Positions 60,201 through 64,000 of a stretch of 64,000 bases of DNA are shown piece after piece. The stretch lies in assembly GCA_025024175.1 (NCBI GenBank), contig QCXZ01000137.1, forward strand, positions 19,406,001 through 19,470,000. Direction: 5' to 3'. This DNA comes from Rhyzopertha dominica (lineage: Eukaryota > Arthropoda > Insecta > Coleoptera > Bostrichidae). The translations under genes and the position numbers were made by a program. How positions within the stretch are numbered: position 1 is the stretch's first letter; each line of letters begins with the position of its first letter. The notes below the pieces were generated by a model. The model made no database searches. It saw nothing but the letters and a program-made list of their open reading frames with translations, and was not told where the DNA came from.

Positions 60201-61342
60201 ATCTGAATCATGAACAACTTTGGAAAGGTACTACACACTCCAAAGTGGTAAATGATTGCCTAAAGCAATAAAAATTTATCTTTGTGAATTAATTTTCCTT
60301 CATTGAATAACATATTGTCTTTTTAAGAATATTATAACGCACCTTATATTCAATTTCCTTCTGTCCTGAAGGTAAAACAACATTAATAAAATTTAATGCT
60401 ATACATGTGTTGAACTAGTTTTGGGGCTATTCAAGTGTAGAAGATAATCCCCAACTTAATCTTTTATAACGTAGCACCTGCTAATAAATATAAAGTTTGG
60501 AAGAGAGGCAGGAACTAATTTAGCTTCTTTTTTAATATTATACTCGTAACTGCTATGCCCCACACCAATATTATTGATTACTAAGTTTAAATTATAATAT
60601 AAGGATTGTAAATACAGAATAGCTCGTTCTTTAAAATACAAAATCACTTCTTCACACGACATATGTTTTACTTTAGAAGTGTTCTCTATACTTGATTTTA
60701 AATTGCAGGTAGTAAAACGTAAAGCTTTCTTGGAAAAACGTCCACTCTAAAGAGAGGCGTATTTCCTACAAACTAGTAATAATGGCAACTAGCTGTATTC
60801 ACTTAAGAATTAAATGAAATTGTTTCTCTGTGACAGCTATTGTAAAAATCACAACACACAATGTCGAAATATGGGTAAAACTGCTTCCTTGGTCTATGTA
60901 AAATGAAGTAGTGCTACACAAAAGAGATAAGAATCGGTATGGTATAGAAATGATACTTCCGCTTCATGTAACATATAGGTGGGAATTTTCTAAACATAGT
61001 ACTCATATGCTGAGAGGTTCACATATTAGCTGGTCACCCGGAACTTTGAGAAACGTATTACAATCAAGCGAAAATGAAAACTTTCACAGATACATTAGAT
61101 GTCAGTTTTAATTTGGTTTGGAATCAAAAACTCTTATATGTACCAACAGTATTCATCTCAGACACGATATTCATGGGTTATGTCGTTTGGTAATTTCATA
61201 CGCCTATATGTAATAAGCGATATCGCTCTTTTTTCAATATTCTCCTAAACCTAAACCACATTCTGATTTTAAGACAGAATATATAGAAGTAGGACAACAA
61301 ATGACCTTTGCTCCTAAAATTCACATTAATTATTGTTATTAT
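57297..61342. other. Unannotated tract
   Basis: No recognised gene. An acceptor-like TTGTTTTTCAG at about 59850 precedes the stop-terminated stretch LAVAHEHNVGINVVAPHYIE (59850-59947), an exon-like end with no recognisable family. A somewhat GC-rich patch at 58680-58960 has no ORF. The rest is AT-rich. Confidence 0.25.
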
Positions 61343-61375
61343 CGAGGGGTAAACCGCAACCCAGATTTTGTACAC

Positions 61376-61550
61376 CAGATTTCCTTTTTTTCGTTGATTT
61401 CCCCACGACTTCCTTAAGATTTCCCTAGATTGCCCGTGATTGCCTCAAGATTTCCCCTGATTTCCCAGATTTCCTTAGGATTTCCCTTGATTTCCTTGTG
61501 ATTTCCCTTGATTTCCCAAGACATCCGTAAACTGATTTCCCGTGATTTTC
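61376..61550 (+). repeat. Subterminal array of GATTTCC units
   Basis: About 15 degenerate units of 9-12 bp, most containing GATTTCC or GATTTCCC, for example TGATTTCCC, AGATTTCCCT and TGATTGCC. They lie between the terminal motif and the ORF. Related words (GGAAATCCC on the + strand) sit just inside both ends of the 4622-6557 element. Clustered subterminal repeats are often transposase-binding sites; that is inference here. Confidence 0.8.
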
Positions 61551-61779
61551 GCAATAGTTGAAGCTTATCTTAAATGTGTTGTTGTTTTGTAAAATTGCTA
61601 AGAGATAAGTGAACAAAACATTTATTTAAACAAAACATATAGTTACAAAAACAAAAAATATATTCTATATAATATACCTACTTAAACAAAAACAGGAACT
61701 TCTCGGTGACAAGTAAGTAGGTACAAACAAACACAAACATTTTATAAAACCAAACAATAACTTGTGCTATAAAACAATG

Positions 61780-63984
61780 CTAAACTAAGGCACTGACTTT
61801 GGCACTGGCCAAGGCACTGGCCGTGCAATAATCGCATACGTAATCGTGTGGCGAATCCGCAGCAGTGCACTGGCTATGCGCCCACTGCCCGCAAGAGGTA
61901 CATCTGTACCAGGTTTCAGTCTTGCCATGCTCCTGACAAACAGCACAAGGCTCATCACAATTTTGCTGTTCGCTCACATGATCGTTTTTCTCCAGACAAA
62001 CATCAACATCGTCCAGGCTGTCGTCGTCACATAAGTCATAGTCAGATGACGCTGTTTCCGATTCTGATAAACAATCTGATTCTATTTTTAGAGGCAATTG
62101 CTGTTTAATTCCCAATTTTCTGACAGACCGCTTCGTCCTCGGCTTTGTCTTCGACTTTTTCCGAGGACGAGTTTGATTTGAAACCTTCTTTGAAGCAGTC
62201 GATCTCGTTCTTGTATTGTTTTTGTTAACAGGGCGTGGTTTATCCTCGGGTTTATCTGTGGATGCAGATGTACTAGCCGATGTACACTTACTTTGAATAA
62301 AACGTCTAACCCGATCGCTGCTAACTCGACCGCCTTTTTCGTCTAAAAGCCAGCAAAGTGAAGACTTTTTAATTAAGTATTGCTTCTCGTTTATAATAAC
62401 CTGTAAAAATCTATGGTCGGCGATGGTTTTCTTGCCAGAAAAATCCCTAATCTGTAAATGTTGCCCGAAAGAAACGCAGTTTGAAAGTTTAAGTAAATCT
62501 GCATGAATTTCATCAAGTGCATCGTTCCTTTCTTGAAAGTATTGGATTTCAATATCGTCCAGTATTCTAGCTTTTTTATTGTATAGGCTATCATTGTCAT
62601 GCACATTCATCATTAGTGCATCGTCGATTTCGTTGTCCATCTCCTCACTGTCAGGATACTTTACTATATCCTCGGCCATATCCTTGTGTTTTAAAGGGAT
62701 CGACAGAGTATGCACAGAATTCTTATCCACTGTGACTCCCATTGCTCCGGTATCCCTTATTGCGTCAGACATAGCGCGTTCAACGACTGCTTTTATCTCT
62801 TCGTCTGTAGTATACTGGAAATTGCTGTAAACATTTGCAGACTGAGGCAAGGAACGTTTCTTCTCTCGTGGAAATATAAAACCGCACCTGCTAACCCGTT
62901 CATCAACATCATCTCTACTACCCTCACTACTACCTGTTCGATCTGAGGTTAAATCGTTCATAATGTTGTTTATCATTTGAATGCGGTCAATTCGGTGTAA
63001 AATTTCTTTGATGCTAAAGTTAACTATCGTCGAGTAAGTTGACGTCATTGATCTTGTCACGCGAAATAGCTTTTCACAAGCTTGACTACTGAAAAGGTAA
63101 GGTGTAAACGATTCCGGCGATACATTTTGATCACGATAATGCCGAATAAGCCGTAAAAGTGAATGTCCATTCAGTTCAATACACAAGTAGCAGTTAGAAG
63201 ACAAAAAATTGTCCGCAATCGTGTATGAGGGATGTACCAAAATCCATTGCCTCCAGATTCTTAGACAGAAAATGGAATACCACAGATAATACAAACGAGT
63301 TGAAACGGACAAGTCCTTTTCTAAAAGAGCAGTGGTGGAAAAGTACATGATTTTCAGGAACATAACGGTCGCTTGACTGTCAGGTACGGTATCTATCAAG
63401 AGCTGGACGACTCTAGGTGAACACATTTTCTGGGCTGCGAGATAATTCATTTTGTCTTCCGACATAAGATCCGACGCTGTCAAAAGGTGTTGATCCTTCG
63501 AAACTGTGTCGATTAGACTTTGTAAATGGTTCACCGAAACGTAGTATTCTCCTATGGGTAGTTTGATATCGGGTTTAAGCAATCGAGTTCGCATTTTTGT
63601 TGCTATGTGGACACTGTCTTGTACATAGCTCACTTCGTGTTCGGCTTTGGAATCCTTAAAATCCATTAAATACCACGGCCAATTATTTAGCAATTTAGTG
63701 GAACTCATAGGCAACAACGAATTAAGACGCATTGCTTTTAATAGGCGCGTATCCCCGTCAGAAGAATATCCCATTACAGTAATTCCAAACTGCTGTGCCT
63801 TTTCTCCTATGTACTTCCATCTAGACTGAACATCTTTGAACGTAAATTTATTGTCAGTTCCGAACACCGCAAGACAAAATGAAGGAGCATTCTCACGTAG
63901 CGGTTGAGCCATGATGGCATAAGCATAATTCGATTTTGTGCTGTTCTGAAAATAACTCTGGATTTCCATCGCAGAGGTGGCCAT
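61780..63984 (-). CDS. Putative transposase with C-terminal PHD finger
   Basis: The ORF has 734 uninterrupted codons from ATG at 63984; the frame stays open to the window edge, so the true start may be further out. Possible catalytic acids: GYSSDGDTR (D76/D78), VQDSVHIATKMRTRLL (D123 and H126), SSQACEKLFRVTRSM (E304), a D-D-E order like RNase H-fold transposases such as P and hAT. Then comes a conserved-looking block KKSSLCWLLDEKGGRVSSDR (539-558), a basic Arg/Lys stretch (582-625) that could serve nuclear import, an acidic stretch (635-665) and a PHD finger with ligands C680, C683, C695, C698, H703, C706, C717 and C720. PHD fingers read histone tails and could guide insertion. A domesticated host gene is the alternative. 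I do not recognise the superfamily. Confidence 0.6.
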   Translation of the reverse strand: MATSAMEIQSYFQNSTKSNYAYAIMAQPLRENAPSFCLAVFGTDNKFTFKDVQSRWKYIGEKAQQFGITVMGYSSDGDTRLLKAMRLNSLLPMSSTKLLNNWPWYLMDFKDSKAEHEVSYVQDSVHIATKMRTRLLKPDIKLPIGEYYVSVNHLQSLIDTVSKDQHLLTASDLMSEDKMNYLAAQKMCSPRVVQLLIDTVPDSQATVMFLKIMYFSTTALLEKDLSVSTRLYYLWYSIFCLRIWRQWILVHPSYTIADNFLSSNCYLCIELNGHSLLRLIRHYRDQNVSPESFTPYLFSSQACEKLFRVTRSMTSTYSTIVNFSIKEILHRIDRIQMINNIMNDLTSDRTGSSEGSRDDVDERVSRCGFIFPREKKRSLPQSANVYSNFQYTTDEEIKAVVERAMSDAIRDTGAMGVTVDKNSVHTLSIPLKHKDMAEDIVKYPDSEEMDNEIDDALMMNVHDNDSLYNKKARILDDIEIQYFQERNDALDEIHADLLKLSNCVSFGQHLQIRDFSGKKTIADHRFLQVIINEKQYLIKKSSLCWLLDEKGGRVSSDRVRRFIQSKCTSASTSASTDKPEDKPRPVNKNNTRTRSTASKKVSNQTRPRKKSKTKPRTKRSVRKLGIKQQLPLKIESDCLSESETASSDYDLCDDDSLDDVDVCLEKNDHVSEQQNCDEPCAVCQEHGKTETWYRCTSCGQWAHSQCTAADSPHDYVCDYCTASALASAKVSALV

Positions 63985-64000
63985 AAATGAATTGGTTACA

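Larger units (their letters stand above)
61343..64000 (-). mobile_element. Candidate autonomous DNA transposon, right part cut by the window
   Basis: The left boundary CGAGGGGTAAACCGC (61343) and the following ATTTTGTACACC repeat the terminal sequence of the 4622-6557 element (CGAGGAGTAAAC... GTACACC). Inward comes an array of GATTTCC units, then a 734-codon ORF on the - strand with DDE-like landmarks and a PHD finger. The other end and the target duplication lie beyond 64000, so ownership of the ORF by this element is inferred from its position about 0.44 kb inside the terminus. Confidence 0.6.

Noticed and set aside
61425..61616. 63-codon minus-strand ORF with repeated SREI/RKSR words
   Set aside because: It is the translation of the GATTTCC array; the periodicity comes from the DNA repeat, not from a protein.
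1..64000. CRISPR arrays, operons, riboswitches or bacterial-type systems
   Set aside because: No direct-repeat/spacer pattern or compact gene clusters; spliced genes and transposon types show eukaryotic nuclear DNA.

Overview
The window looks like insect nuclear DNA. It is AT-rich, gene-poor and intron-bearing, full of decayed transposons, and carries scattered single N bases. Two host genes identify it as arthropod: a cuticular protein with a Rebers-Riddiford chitin-binding domain (+ strand, three coding exons, 43814-48182) and an insect odorant receptor of the 7tm_6 type (- strand, five exons recovered, 9121 down to 4341). A short TCAGG/TTAGG array would fit a beetle, but the order is a guess.

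Layout. 1-2.8 kb: relic of a Mutator-like element. 4.3-9.1 kb: the odorant receptor gene. Its exons have matching splice phases and two introns of only 53 and 55 bp, while another intron holds a 1.94-kb non-autonomous transposon (4622-6557) with terminal inverted repeats and a target-site duplication. 9.7-10.7 kb: decayed non-LTR reverse transcriptase. 12.4-16.3 kb: one hAT element with a perfect 8-bp duplication and a probable second hAT carrying a transposase first exon. 16.3-18.6 kb: two further reverse transcriptase relics, one ending in (ATT)12. 21.7-22.5 and 31.0-32.3 kb: two dead Tc1/mariner-type transposases, the second split by a tRNA-like insertion. 32.4-43.6 kb: no gene seen. 43.6-48.6 kb: the cuticular protein gene, with a gypsy-type relic and a long hairpin in intron 1. 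48.6-61.3 kb: a THAP-like exon, a pogo-like relic, an endonuclease-RT (RTE-like) relic and otherwise unannotated DNA. 61.3-64.0 kb: an uninterrupted 734-codon ORF on the - strand with a C-terminal PHD finger.

Most notable system. A terminal sequence of the form CGAGGAGTAAAC...GTACACC occurs three times: as both inverted ends of the element inside the odorant receptor intron, and about 0.44 kb beyond the 3' end of the PHD-finger ORF. In each case it is followed inward by a degenerate array of GATTTCC-like units. This points to a DNA transposon family with an intact candidate transposase and a non-autonomous derivative. I could not assign the family to a named superfamily. The autonomous copy runs off the right edge.

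How the parts relate: the host genes are independent of each other (chemosensation and cuticle). Most of the remaining recognisable sequence is transposon debris from at least ten lineages, some nested in introns or in one another. Coordinates of degenerate relics are approximate, because they were read by eye across frameshifts.
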